Source of the DNA: CAVSRC01 sp963743015
GTDB taxonomy: Bacteria; Pseudomonadota; Alphaproteobacteria; Rhizobiales; Kaistiaceae
NCBI GenBank assembly: GCA_963743015.1
Contig: CAVUOD010000018.1
Coordinates: forward strand, 154,238 to 218,237
Length of the DNA: 64,000 nt
Direction of reading: 5' to 3'
This document shows, in pieces, positions 56,761 through 64,000 of the stretch. Position numbers and translations under genes: made by a program. Numbering within the stretch: the first letter of the stretch is position 1; each line of letters opens with the position of its first letter. The notes under the pieces were generated by a model. It ran no database searches. It saw nothing but the letters and a program-made list of their open reading frames with translations, and was not told where the DNA came from.

Positions 56761-57420
56761 GTGCAGGCAGAGGCGCTCAGCGAAGTTCGCAGCCGCATCG
56801 CGGCGGCGGAGATTGCCGCCGGACGGTCGCCGGGCTCCGTGCACCTGATCGCCGTCTCCAAGACCTTCGATGCCGCCGCCATCCGGCCGGTGATCGCCGC
56901 CGGCCAGCGTGTCTTCGGCGAAAACCGGGTGCAGGAGGCGGCCGGCAAGTGGCCAGCGCTGAGGCTGGAGACGCCGGGAATCGATCTGCACCTGATCGGC
57001 CCGCTGCAATCCAACAAGGCACGGGAGGCTGTGGCACTGTTCGACGCCATCCACACGGTCGACCGCGACAAGATCGCCGGGGCGATCGCCGAGGAGATGG
57101 CCAAGCAGGGCCGGACGCCGCGCCTGCTGGTGCAGGTCAATACCGGCGCCGAGCCGCAGAAGGCTGGCGTTTTGCCGGAGGAGACGGACGCCTTCGTCGA
57201 GCGCTGCCGAACCGTGCACGGGCTGGCCATCGACGGGCTGATGTGCATTCCGCCCTTCGATGAGGTGGCGGCGCCGCATTTCGCGCTGCTGGCCAAGATC
57301 GCCCGGCGGCTCGGACTGAAATCGCTGTCGATGGGCATGAGCGCCGATTTCGAAACGGCGATCGCCATGGGGGCCACCGATGTCCGCGTCGGCTCGGCGA
57401 TCTTCGGGGTGCGCATCTGA
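56761..57420 (+). CDS. YggS/PLPBP family PLP homeostasis protein
   Basis: 219 residues. An alanine-racemase-like barrel that binds PLP without catalysis. The PLP lysine is in LIAVSKTF (~residue 36); FGENRVQEAAGKW, HLIGPLQSNKAREAV and LSMGMSADFETAIAMGATDVRVGSAIFG are diagnostic. The GTG at 56761 fits the family start; the frame further upstream is the leuS shadow. Divergent from leuS. Confidence 0.95.
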   Translation: MQAEALSEVRSRIAAAEIAAGRSPGSVHLIAVSKTFDAAAIRPVIAAGQRVFGENRVQEAAGKWPALRLETPGIDLHLIGPLQSNKAREAVALFDAIHTVDRDKIAGAIAEEMAKQGRTPRLLVQVNTGAEPQKAGVLPEETDAFVERCRTVHGLAIDGLMCIPPFDEVAAPHFALLAKIARRLGLKSLSMGMSADFETAIAMGATDVRVGSAIFGVRI

Positions 57421-57474
57421 GGGCTGGTATTGGGCGCGCATGGCGCGGTAGGGCCCATCGGGCCGCATGCGCAT

Positions 57475-57526
57475 TACTTGGCCTGAAAGGCAGAGGCGAC
57501 GAGAATCGTCAATGTACGGCCAAGTA
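57475..57526. repeat. 9-bp inverted repeat upstream of the lipase-like gene
   Basis: TACTTGGCC (57475-57483) and GGCCAAGTA (57518-57526) are exact inverted copies 34 bp apart, about 85 bp before the alpha/beta hydrolase start. They could be half-sites for a dimeric regulator, but chance cannot be excluded. Confidence 0.35.
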
Positions 57527-57610
57527 TTTCAAGTCTTCTCTTTCGTTTTACGGTAACCTCCCGGAGGACAGCCCCTGAGCCTGTCAGTTTTCCACAATGA
57601 AGGATAGACG

Positions 57611-58466
57611 ATGAATACCGGCATCAAGGGCGGCGTGGCCACAATGAAAGAAGAGCGGCTGGAATCGAGGGGTGGCGTCGGGGTCTTCGTCCGATCATGG
57701 CAACCCGCGGGACAAGTCCGTGGTGTCGTGGTCATTGTGCCCGGTTTCAACGCACATGGTGGCTATTATCTGTGGGTGGCAGACCGCCTGACGGCGCTGG
57801 GCCTGGCCGTCTATGCGGTCGACCTGCGCGGACGCGGTAAGTCGGACGGCGAGCGCTTCTATGTGCAGTCGATCGCCGACTATGTCGCCGACGTGGCGGC
57901 GACCGTCGACACGGCAAGGGCGCGCACTCCCGGCCTGCCGGTCTTCCTGCTCGGCCATAGCGCCGGCGGCGTGGTTGCGTGCCTCTATGCGCTCGACCAC
58001 CAGGCGGAGCTTGCCGGGCTCGTCTGCGAGAGCTTCGCCTTCCAGGTGCCGGCGCCGGAGTTTGCGCTGGCCGTGTTCAAGGGCCTCGCCCATGTCTGGC
58101 CGCACGCCCACGTACTGCATCTCAACAACGCGTTCTTCTCGCGCGATCCGGCGGTTGTGGCGGCAATGGACGCCGATCCGCTGATCGCCCACGAGACCGC
58201 AGCCGACGCAGACGCTGGCCGAACTGGTGCGCGCCGACGAGCGGCTGAAGGCGTCGTTCCCGGCAATGACGCTGCCGCTCTTCATCCTGCACGGCACCGC
58301 CGACAAGGCCACCAGGCCGAGCGGCAGCCAGCTCTTCTTCGATACGGCCGGCGCCGCGGACAAGACGCTGAAGCTCTACGAGGGCGGTTTCCACGATCTC
58401 CTCAACGATACCGACAAGGAGACAGTGATGGCCGACATCGCCGGCTGGCTCGAAAAACACCTCTGA
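57611..58466 (+). CDS. Alpha/beta hydrolase, monoacylglycerol-lipase-like (frameshifted at ~58199)
   Basis: Serine hydrolase. The oxyanion region is VVIVPGFNAHGGYYLWVADR, and DLRGRGKSDG is diagnostic. Nucleophile elbow LLGHSAGGVVACLY (Ser ~119). The second frame has PLFILHGTADKATRPSGS (Asp) and LYEGGFHDLLND (His). One extra G near 58199 explains the break; repaired length ~284 residues. Start 57611 follows AAGGATAGACG; 57644 is possible. It probably hydrolyses monoacylglycerols or similar esters. Confidence 0.9.
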
Positions 58467-58534
58467 GGGCGACCGTCTCCTCGCCGTGACGCGATTGCGG
58501 CCGGAGGAGTGGTATCCACTTCTCCGGCAACCGC

Positions 58535-59059
58535 TCAGCCGATGTCGATGCCCGTGCGGCCGTCCATGCGGGCGAGCAGCCGGCGCATGGCGCCGGGCCC
58601 GACGGCGATGCAGCCCTGGGTCGGCGCGAAATCCGGGCGAGCGATATGCAGGAAGATGGCGCTGCCGGCACCACGCTTTGGTTGTATCAGGTTGTAATCG
58701 AGCACGACGATCACGTCATAGAGGCGGTCGGCACGCCACAGCCTCTCGTGGCTGGCCGTGAACGGCAGGCGCACGGGACGGTTGTAGTGGCGGTCGGCGG
58801 GGTCGTCACACCAGCCGTCGCGGGGGTCCAGCGGCCGCATGGGCAGCGCGGTTGCCGGGCGGACGAGCCGGTCGGCGCGCCAGTAAACGGCGACCGGATG
58901 CCAGAACCCCAGCGGCGTGGCGCCGTCGCCCTCGCGCTTGCTGCCGCGGATTCCTGAGCGGCCGAGCGCGCAGGGAACCGTCAGGCCGCCGGCGACGAGC
59001 AGGCCGCGATGACGGACGGGTCCGCTGGCGGCGACTGTGACGCGGGATAGACGGCTCAC
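58535..59059 (-). CDS. L,D-transpeptidase (YkuD) family protein
   Basis: 174 residues. Catalytic motif IFLHIARPDFAPTQGCIAV provides the His and Cys of the YkuD fold. Also contains YDVIVVLDYNL. The start GTG 59059 has an excellent GGAGG six bases upstream, so the longer frame to 59302 is not real. No classical signal peptide is seen from this start, which is common in this short subfamily. Probably forms or edits peptidoglycan cross-links. Confidence 0.88.
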   Translation of the reverse strand: MSRLSRVTVAASGPVRHRGLLVAGGLTVPCALGRSGIRGSKREGDGATPLGFWHPVAVYWRADRLVRPATALPMRPLDPRDGWCDDPADRHYNRPVRLPFTASHERLWRADRLYDVIVVLDYNLIQPKRGAGSAIFLHIARPDFAPTQGCIAVGPGAMRRLLARMDGRTGIDIG

Positions 59060-59261
59060 GAATGCCTCCGGCGTGGCGCGGGCGAGCCCGGACAGGGCCC
59101 GGAAACCGGGCTTTCGGCGGACCACGCCGCGGGTGGGCCCGCCCGCCGGGTAACTTGCGCGGCCGGGCCGTTGCGGTCTACACCGTATGGGATGCCGAAT
59201 CCAAAGGGTTTCCGCCAATTGCCGGCTCCGGTGCCGGTCGCGCAAGCAACGAAAGTCCGTC

Positions 59262-59945
59262 ATGCCCGTCCGCAAGATTCTCGTCGTCGACGATGATGAC
59301 ATGCTCCGCGAGAGCCTGGTCGAGCAGCTTTCGCTTTACGAGGAGTTCGAGATCGTGCCGGCCGAATCGGCCGCCAAGGGCGTCCAGTGCGCCCGCCACG
59401 AGCCGATCGATCTGGTGATCATGGATGTCGGCCTGCCCGACATGGACGGGCGCGAGGCGGTGAAGCTTCTGCGCAAGAGCGGCTTCCGGGCACCGGTCAT
59501 CATGCTCACCGGCCAGGATTCGGAATCGGACACCATCCTCGGCCTGGAGGCGGGCGCCAACGATTACGTCACCAAGCCGTTCCGCTTCGCCGTGCTGCTG
59601 GCGCGCATCCGTGCGCAACTTCGCCAGCACGACCAGAGCGAGGACGCCATCTTCTCGATCGGCCGCTACACCTTCCGGCCGAGCGCCAAGATGCTGGTCG
59701 ACGACAGGAACCAGAAAGTGCGGCTGACCGAAAAGGAGACCGCGATCCTGAAATACCTCTACCGCGCGGGGGAGAAGGTGATTACCCGCGATGTGCTGCT
59801 GCATGAGGTATGGGGCTACAATTCGGGCGTCACCACACACACGCTCGAGACGCACATCTATCGCCTGCGCCAGAAGATCGAGCGCGACCCATCCAAGGCG
59901 GAGCTGCTGGTGACCGAAGCCGGCGGCTACAAGCTGGTGCCGTAG
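59262..59945 (+). CDS. OmpR/PhoB-type response regulator
   Basis: 227 residues. Receiver with acidic DDDD cluster (~10-13), phospho-Asp ~55 in LVIMDVGLPDMDG and Lys in YVTKPFRFAVLL. C-terminal winged helix with RLTEKETAILKYLYRAG and GYNSGVTTHTLETHIYRLRQKIE. No kinase is adjacent. ATG 59262 (MPVRKILVVDDD) is the family start. A cNMP-binding protein follows after 33 bp. Confidence 0.94.
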   Translation: MPVRKILVVDDDDMLRESLVEQLSLYEEFEIVPAESAAKGVQCARHEPIDLVIMDVGLPDMDGREAVKLLRKSGFRAPVIMLTGQDSESDTILGLEAGANDYVTKPFRFAVLLARIRAQLRQHDQSEDAIFSIGRYTFRPSAKMLVDDRNQKVRLTEKETAILKYLYRAGEKVITRDVLLHEVWGYNSGVTTHTLETHIYRLRQKIERDPSKAELLVTEAGGYKLVP

Positions 59946-59978
59946 CGGCATGATGGCGCGGGGCGGCCGGGCAATACC

Positions 59979-60452
59979 ATGAGCCTCGACAGCGACATCG
60001 CGCTTCTCAAGCGCGTTCCGCTGTTCAGCGACCTGCCGACCGAGCAGATTCGCCTGCTCGCGTTCAGCGCGGTGCGGCTTGAACTAGCGACCGATCAGGT
60101 GCTCTTCCGCGAAGGCGCGCGAGCGAACTCCGGCTTCGTCGTCATGAACGGCGGTATCCGGCTGTCCGTCGGGCCGCGGCGCAAGATGGTCGCCGACTGC
60201 GAGGCGGGCGCTCTGATCGGCGAACTCGCTTTGCTCATCGAGACCAAGCGGCCGGCGACGGCGACCGCCATGGTGGCCAGCCAGGTGCTGGAACTCGACC
60301 GCAAGCTGATCCTCAGGATGCTCAGCGAGTACCCGCAGGTGGCGGTCAAGTGGCGCGAGACCATGTCGGAGCGGCTGCTGGCCACGGTCACCGATCTCGG
60401 CCGCGTGCGTGCCGTGCTCAAGGGAATCAAGTCGCTGCCGGCGGGTCGCTAG
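59979..60452 (+). CDS. Cyclic-nucleotide-binding-domain protein
   Basis: 157 residues: essentially a lone cNMP-binding domain with VPLFSDLPTEQIRLLAF, VLFREGARANSGFVVMNGGIRL and GALIGELALLIETKRPATATAM (the phosphate-binding cassette region). There is no HTH, so it is not a Crp-type regulator. Pairing with the OmpR-type regulator suggests a shared pathway. Confidence 0.88.
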   Translation: MSLDSDIALLKRVPLFSDLPTEQIRLLAFSAVRLELATDQVLFREGARANSGFVVMNGGIRLSVGPRRKMVADCEAGALIGELALLIETKRPATATAMVASQVLELDRKLILRMLSEYPQVAVKWRETMSERLLATVTDLGRVRAVLKGIKSLPAGR

Positions 60453-60520
60453 CCAGACGCAGAGGCGCTCAGGCCGGGGCGAAGCGGGCGATCACGGGAA
60501 CGGCTCTCGCGGCAGCCGCC

Positions 60521-60906
60521 TCACGGCGTTTCTCCCCCAAGGGGGCCTGGGCCCGCGGCCTCCGACGCCTGGAGCCGCTCTCCCCAATCGCGCATGCTCA
60601 GGAGAACCGGCGCGAGCGACTGGCCGAGCTCGGTGAGTTCATATTCCACTTTTGGAGGAATTTCCGGAAACACCGTTCTCTTGACGATCCCGTCCGCTTC
60701 AAGTTCGCGCACTGCAGGGTGATCATTCGCGGCGTGGCCGACGGTATGAGGCGGCAAAGGGCGTTGAAGCGCAGCTTGCCGTTCAGCAGGTGAAAGAGCA
60801 GGACCGGCTTCCAGACGCCGCCGATCACCGAGAGGGTCGCCTCGACCGCGCAGCCGGTGCGGCCGGCCTTGCGTCGATTCGAGCGGCGGGTGGCACTATC
60901 ATCCAT
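60521..60906 (-). CDS. HxlR family transcriptional regulator (frameshifted near 60713)
   Basis: Winged-helix protein. The first frame has CAVEATLSVIGGVWKPVLLF and LRFNALCRLIPSATPRMITLQ. The other frame continues RELEADGIVKRTVFPEIPPKVEYELTELGQSL. One missing base near 60710-60716 explains the break; repaired length 128 residues. HxlR proteins often respond to redox or aldehyde stress. Divergent from SemiSWEET by 117 bp. Confidence 0.88.
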
Positions 60907-61023
60907 GACACTACATGTCCTGTTTGTGCGTACTGCCCATCGGCATAGTAGGCCTCTATCTTCCGAGCCGGAAGACGGCGTCGCGGCGATGGTGCCGACG
61001 ACCGTGGTACGAGGAGACCCGCC

Positions 61024-61344
61024 ATGGACATCGTCGAATACCTGGGCCTGGTGGCCAGCACGCTGGCGACGCTGTCGTTCCTGCCGCAGGTCGTGAAGAC
61101 CTGGCGCAGCCGCAGCGCGCGCGATTTCAGCCTGGCCACGCTGGTCATGCTGGAGACGGGCACCGCCATCTGGATCTCCTATGGCGTCTTGCGAGACGCC
61201 CCCGCCATCTGGCTCGGCAATAGCATTACGTTCGCCCTTGCCGGTTTCATTCTGTCGGTGAAGCTGAGAAGCGGCCGGGTTGCGGAGACGCCCCGGAAGA
61301 CCCAGGAGATGACGGTCGCCCTGGCGGACGACTGTCGACTCTGA
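61024..61344 (+). CDS. SemiSWEET family sugar transporter
   Basis: 106 residues with three membrane helices. The PQ-loop is SFLPQVVKTWRSRSARDFSL. TGTAIWISYG and NSITFALAGFILSVK complete the half-SWEET fold. It forms a dimeric sugar channel. The last ~20 residues are a polar tail. Confidence 0.9.
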   Translation: MDIVEYLGLVASTLATLSFLPQVVKTWRSRSARDFSLATLVMLETGTAIWISYGVLRDAPAIWLGNSITFALAGFILSVKLRSGRVAETPRKTQEMTVALADDCRL

Positions 61345-61351
61345 AAGCCGG

Positions 61352-62161
61352 TCAGCTGGCCGGGGCGAAGCGGGCGATCACCGGAACGTGATCGGACGGC
61401 CGCGGCCAGCCGCGCGCGTGGCGGAGGATCTCGGTGCCGGTGAGGCGGTGGGCGAGATGCGGCGTGACCCAGATGTGGTCGAGCCGCCGACCACGGTCGC
61501 CGGCCTGCCAGTCGGCGGCACGATAGCTCCACCACGTGTAGACCTTCTCCTCCATGGGCACGAAGCGGCGGATGGCATCGACCCAGCCGCCGATCCGGCG
61601 GACCTCCTCGAGCCCCTCGGTCTCGACCGGCGTGTGGCTGACGATCTTCAGCAGCTGGCGGTGCGACCACACGTCGTTCTCGTAAGGCGCGATGTTGAGG
61701 TCGCCGACCAGGATCGACCGGCGGTCGGTTTCGGCGCCGGTGAGCCAGGCCTTCATCTCGGCGAGAAAGGCGAGTTTGTGGGCGAATTTCTCGTTGATGG
61801 CCGGGTCCGGCTCGTCACCGCCGGCGGGCACATAGAAGTTGTGGACGACGATCGTCTGGTCGCCGTCGGCGATGGTGGCGGCAGCGTGGCGGGCATCGTC
61901 CTTGCCGCAGAAGGCGCGCTTGTCGGATTCCAGGAACGGCCGGCGCGAGACGATGGCGACGCCGTGATAGCCCTTCTGGCCGTTGACCAAACGGTAAGGA
62001 TAACCGTGCTCGGCGAAGGCCGCGTGGGGAAAGCGGTCGTCAGCGCACTTGATTTCCTGCAGGCAGAGAATGTCGGGCTTGTGGGCGTCGAGGAACTCAC
62101 CGACCAGGCCGATGCGCAGGCGAACGGAATTGATGTTCCAGGTGGCAATCGTGAGGGGCAT
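61352..62161 (-). CDS. xth: Exodeoxyribonuclease III
   Basis: 269 residues. AP endonuclease/3'-exonuclease of base-excision repair. Motifs include IATWNINSVRLR, CLQEIKCADD, VGDLNIAPYENDVWSH and the terminal GRPSDHVPVIARF-type box (here WPRPSDHVPVIARF). Preceded by the terminator hairpin of lolA. Confidence 0.96.
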   Translation of the reverse strand: MPLTIATWNINSVRLRIGLVGEFLDAHKPDILCLQEIKCADDRFPHAAFAEHGYPYRLVNGQKGYHGVAIVSRRPFLESDKRAFCGKDDARHAAATIADGDQTIVVHNFYVPAGGDEPDPAINEKFAHKLAFLAEMKAWLTGAETDRRSILVGDLNIAPYENDVWSHRQLLKIVSHTPVETEGLEEVRRIGGWVDAIRRFVPMEEKVYTWWSYRAADWQAGDRGRRLDHIWVTPHLAHRLTGTEILRHARGWPRPSDHVPVIARFAPAS

Positions 62162-62220
62162 GAAAGGCGACAGGCGGCAGGAGAAGCGAACACACTATCC
62201 GCTTCTGCCGGTTTCGCACA

Positions 62221-62254
62221 AGAAAGCGCCCAGCCCCGGGGGAGGCTGGGCGCT
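62221..62254 (-). terminator. Rho-independent terminator after lolA
   Basis: An 11-bp perfect GC-rich stem (AGCGCCCAGCC / GGCTGGGCGCT, 62225-62235 with 62244-62254) with an 8-base loop. On the minus strand it is followed by TTTCTT. It lies downstream of lolA and upstream of xth. Confidence 0.75.
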
Positions 62255-62335
62255 CCGCGCTATTCGCAGCGCAACACCGGCGAAACCCGGTGCCAGCGGA
62301 CCGCTCTCGGCGAGACGGGGGGCGCTACCGATGAT

Positions 62336-62369
62336 GAGCACCCCGCCATGAACTCAAGATGGGGTGCTC
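62336..62369. repeat. Second hairpin downstream of lolA
   Basis: GAGCACCCC (62336-62344) pairs perfectly with GGGGTGCTC (62361-62369). The 16-base loop is long and there is no U-tract, so this could be an RNA-end element or a protein site rather than a terminator. Confidence 0.4.
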
Positions 62370-62436
62370 CCCCGGTGTTTCAAGAGCCGATCGGACGGGC
62401 CAAACGGGCGGTGCGGTGGTCGCGCCCAAGTGAAAT

Positions 62437-63220
62437 TCAGAAGGTGGGACCGGGGGTTATCCGGAACAGGTTCGGATTCTGCGGCTTTCCGGTGGCCGTG
62501 TCGTAGATGGCGACGGACGTGTTCAGGCCCTGGGCGTCGGTCACCACCCACTGGCGCAGCTCATAGGTCTTGCGGTCGAAGATCAGGGTCAGGCTGCCCG
62601 GCACCCTGGCCTTGCGGTCCATGATGGTCAGCGAGACCAGGTCCGGCTCCTCGCGGATCGACTGGACGATATTGCTCGAGGTGAGGTCGACGTGATCGGC
62701 GAGCAGGTAACGCAGCGGCGTCGCCGACAGCGGATAGAGTTCCTGCTGGCGCGTGCGGCCGTCGCGAATGGCGACCGAGCTGCCGTCGGAGACGACGTCG
62801 AGCTTCGACGGCGGGTAGTAGTGGAAGCGGATGCGCCCGGCCGGGTCATGAAGAAGACGCCCTCCGACTGCTCACCACTGGGGCCGAACTGGATGAAGCG
62901 GCCCTCCATGATGCGGAAGCTGTTGAAGTAGGCGTTGATGTTGGCGAGCATGCGCTGCTGCGCGACCGTGAACGGAGAGTTCGGGTCGGCCCGGAAGGGC
63001 TGCTGGGCGATCGGCCGTGTTGGCGGGATTGGCGCGGGCAACCAGGCCGCTATAGGCCGGGCGCAGGCGGGGCATCGGGATCTGGTTGCTTGCCGCCGCC
63101 GTATCGGCCAGCCCGGCGAAGAGCGAACACGCAGACCAGCGCCGCAGCGAAACCGCGCGCCGAAACCCTGCGGCTTGTCCGTCGGTTCGCCCCGGTGGTG
63201 CCGGTCAATCGGATCTCCAT
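62437..63220 (-). CDS. lolA: Outer-membrane lipoprotein carrier protein LolA (three frameshifts)
   Basis: Periplasmic chaperone carrying lipoproteins to LolB. A signal peptide begins at ATG 63220 (MEIRLTGTTG). The middle has QQRMLANINAYFNSFRIMEGRFIQFGPSG. The final frame has SLTLIFDRKTYELRQWVVTDAQG and ends RITPGPTF. Frame changes are located near 63118-63122, 63015-63025 and 62838. lolA directly after ftsK is a conserved alphaproteobacterial arrangement. Sequence errors are the most likely cause. Confidence 0.88.
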
Positions 63221-63334
63221 AAAGAGGGAACCGCGCCGCCAATTCGCCGGCGCCGACCGATCGTCCGCAACAAGGCCCGGGCGATAGCGGTTGCGTGTGG
63301 CGAATTCACGGCGCGCCGGCTGCCGCCGACGTCT

Positions 63335-64000
63335 TCATCTGTAGTGCGCTTCCTCGCCTTCGGGAACCAGGATCTCGCGTTTTCCCGCATGGTTGGCGCG
63401 GCTGATGACGCCTTCCTGCTCCATGCGCTCGATGAGCGAGGCAGCGCGGTTGTAGCCGATCGACAGGCGGCGCTGGATATAGCTGGTCGAGGCCTTGCGA
63501 TCGCGCAGCACGATGGCCACGGCGCGGGTCGTAGAGATCGTTGGAATTCGTCGTCGCCGGAAGCGCCGCCAGTGCCCGAGCCGCCGTCGTCGTCCTCGTC
63601 GACGGTGACGGCATGGAGATATTCGGGCTCGCCCTGCGATTTGAGATGGGTGACCACCTGCTCGACCTCCGGGTCGCCGACGAAGGGGCCGTGGACGCGC
63701 TGGATGCGGCCGCCGCCGGCCATGTAGAGCATGTCGCCCGGCCGAGGAGCTGCTCGGCGCCCTGTTCGTCGAGGATGGTGCGGGAATCGATCTTGGAGGT
63801 CACCTGGAAGGAGATGCGGGTCGGGAAATTGGCCTTGATGGTGCCGGTGATGACGTCGACCGAGGGGCGCTGGGTCGCCATGATGACGTGGATGCCGGCG
63901 GCGCGCGCCATCTGGGCGAGACGCTGGACGGCGCCTTCGATGTCCTTGCCGGCGACCATCATCAGGTCGGCCATCTCGTCGATGACGACGACGATGAACG
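63335..64000 (-). CDS. ftsK: DNA translocase FtsK, C-terminal part (partial, three frameshifts)
   Basis: Runs off the right edge. Motor-domain sequences MADLMMVAGKDIEGAVQRLAQ and HVIMATQRPSVDVITGTIK are in one frame, GDPEVEQVVTHLKSQGEPEYL in another, and the gamma winged helix TSYIQRRLSIGYNRAASLIER...REILVPEG in the third. One missing base near 63740 and two extra ones at ~63545 and ~63527 account for it. FtsK pumps DNA at the septum and activates XerCD. Confidence 0.93.

Larger units (their letters stand above)
62162..62436. other. Intergenic between xth and lolA
   Basis: 275 bp without a gene. It contains the lolA terminator (62221-62254) and a second 9-bp stem (62336-62344 with 62361-62369, 16-base loop). 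I see nothing else in it. Confidence 0.6.

Overview
The window is a GC-rich chromosomal segment of an alphaproteobacterium. Gene content and order point to the Hyphomicrobiales (Rhizobiales): the his cluster with a DUF2628 gene, hslVU beside a DUF1402 gene, an aroE-coaE-dnaQ block, hemE-hemJ-rho, and mnmE-mnmG-rsmG-parA-parB-holA-lptE-leuS. I cannot fix the family from sequence alone. Almost everything is core housekeeping DNA. Accessory DNA is limited to a restriction-endonuclease-like gene inside the his cluster (14.8-15.85 kb) and an AT-richer patch at 22.8-23.6 kb.

Layout. 0-9 kb: end of an NnrS-like gene, a MarR-GNAT fusion with an adjacent dyad operator, an AraC-Ogt DNA-repair fusion, DUF2244, nth, an adenosine kinase, secB, a Tim44-like gene, mltA, an Smr gene and DUF1402. 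9-19 kb: hslVU, an aldo/keto reductase, hisB-DUF2628-hisH-hisA-[Mrr-like endonuclease]-small membrane protein-hisF-hisE-coaA, then grpE. 19-31.7 kb: a hybrid histidine kinase, comM, the AT-richer patch, a HAD hydrolase, gshB, yraN, rsmI, an LpoA-like lipoprotein, hemW, rdgB, rph and hrcA. 31.7-40.3 kb: a GH13 amylosucrase, an LLM flavin enzyme, dnaQ, a secreted alpha/beta hydrolase, a second aldo/keto reductase, DUF2630, coaE, aroE, maf and a DUF299 PPDK-regulatory gene. 40.34-40.70 kb: an intergenic region I interpret as the chromosomal replication origin. 40.7-64 kb: hemE, hemJ, rho, a small AAA ATPase, a DUF255 thioredoxin-domain protein, mnmE, parS, mnmG, rsmG (containing a second parS), parAB, holA, lptE, leuS, a YggS homologue, an alpha/beta hydrolase, an L,D-transpeptidase, an OmpR-type regulator, a cNMP-binding protein, an HxlR regulator, SemiSWEET, xth, lolA and the C-terminal part of ftsK.

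Replication and segregation tie the middle together. A perfect TTAA-N7-TTAA CtrA box lies between the DUF299 gene and hemE, the position of the Caulobacter origin. Genes next to it read outward on both sides, and two parS sites plus parAB sit 7-12 kb to the right.

A strong caution: about eighteen single-base frameshifts interrupt otherwise intact genes, including essential ones (coaE, mnmE, gshB, lolA, ftsK, hisB). Most are best explained as sequencing or consensus errors, so these genes are given as full-length loci with the break located rather than as true pseudogenes.
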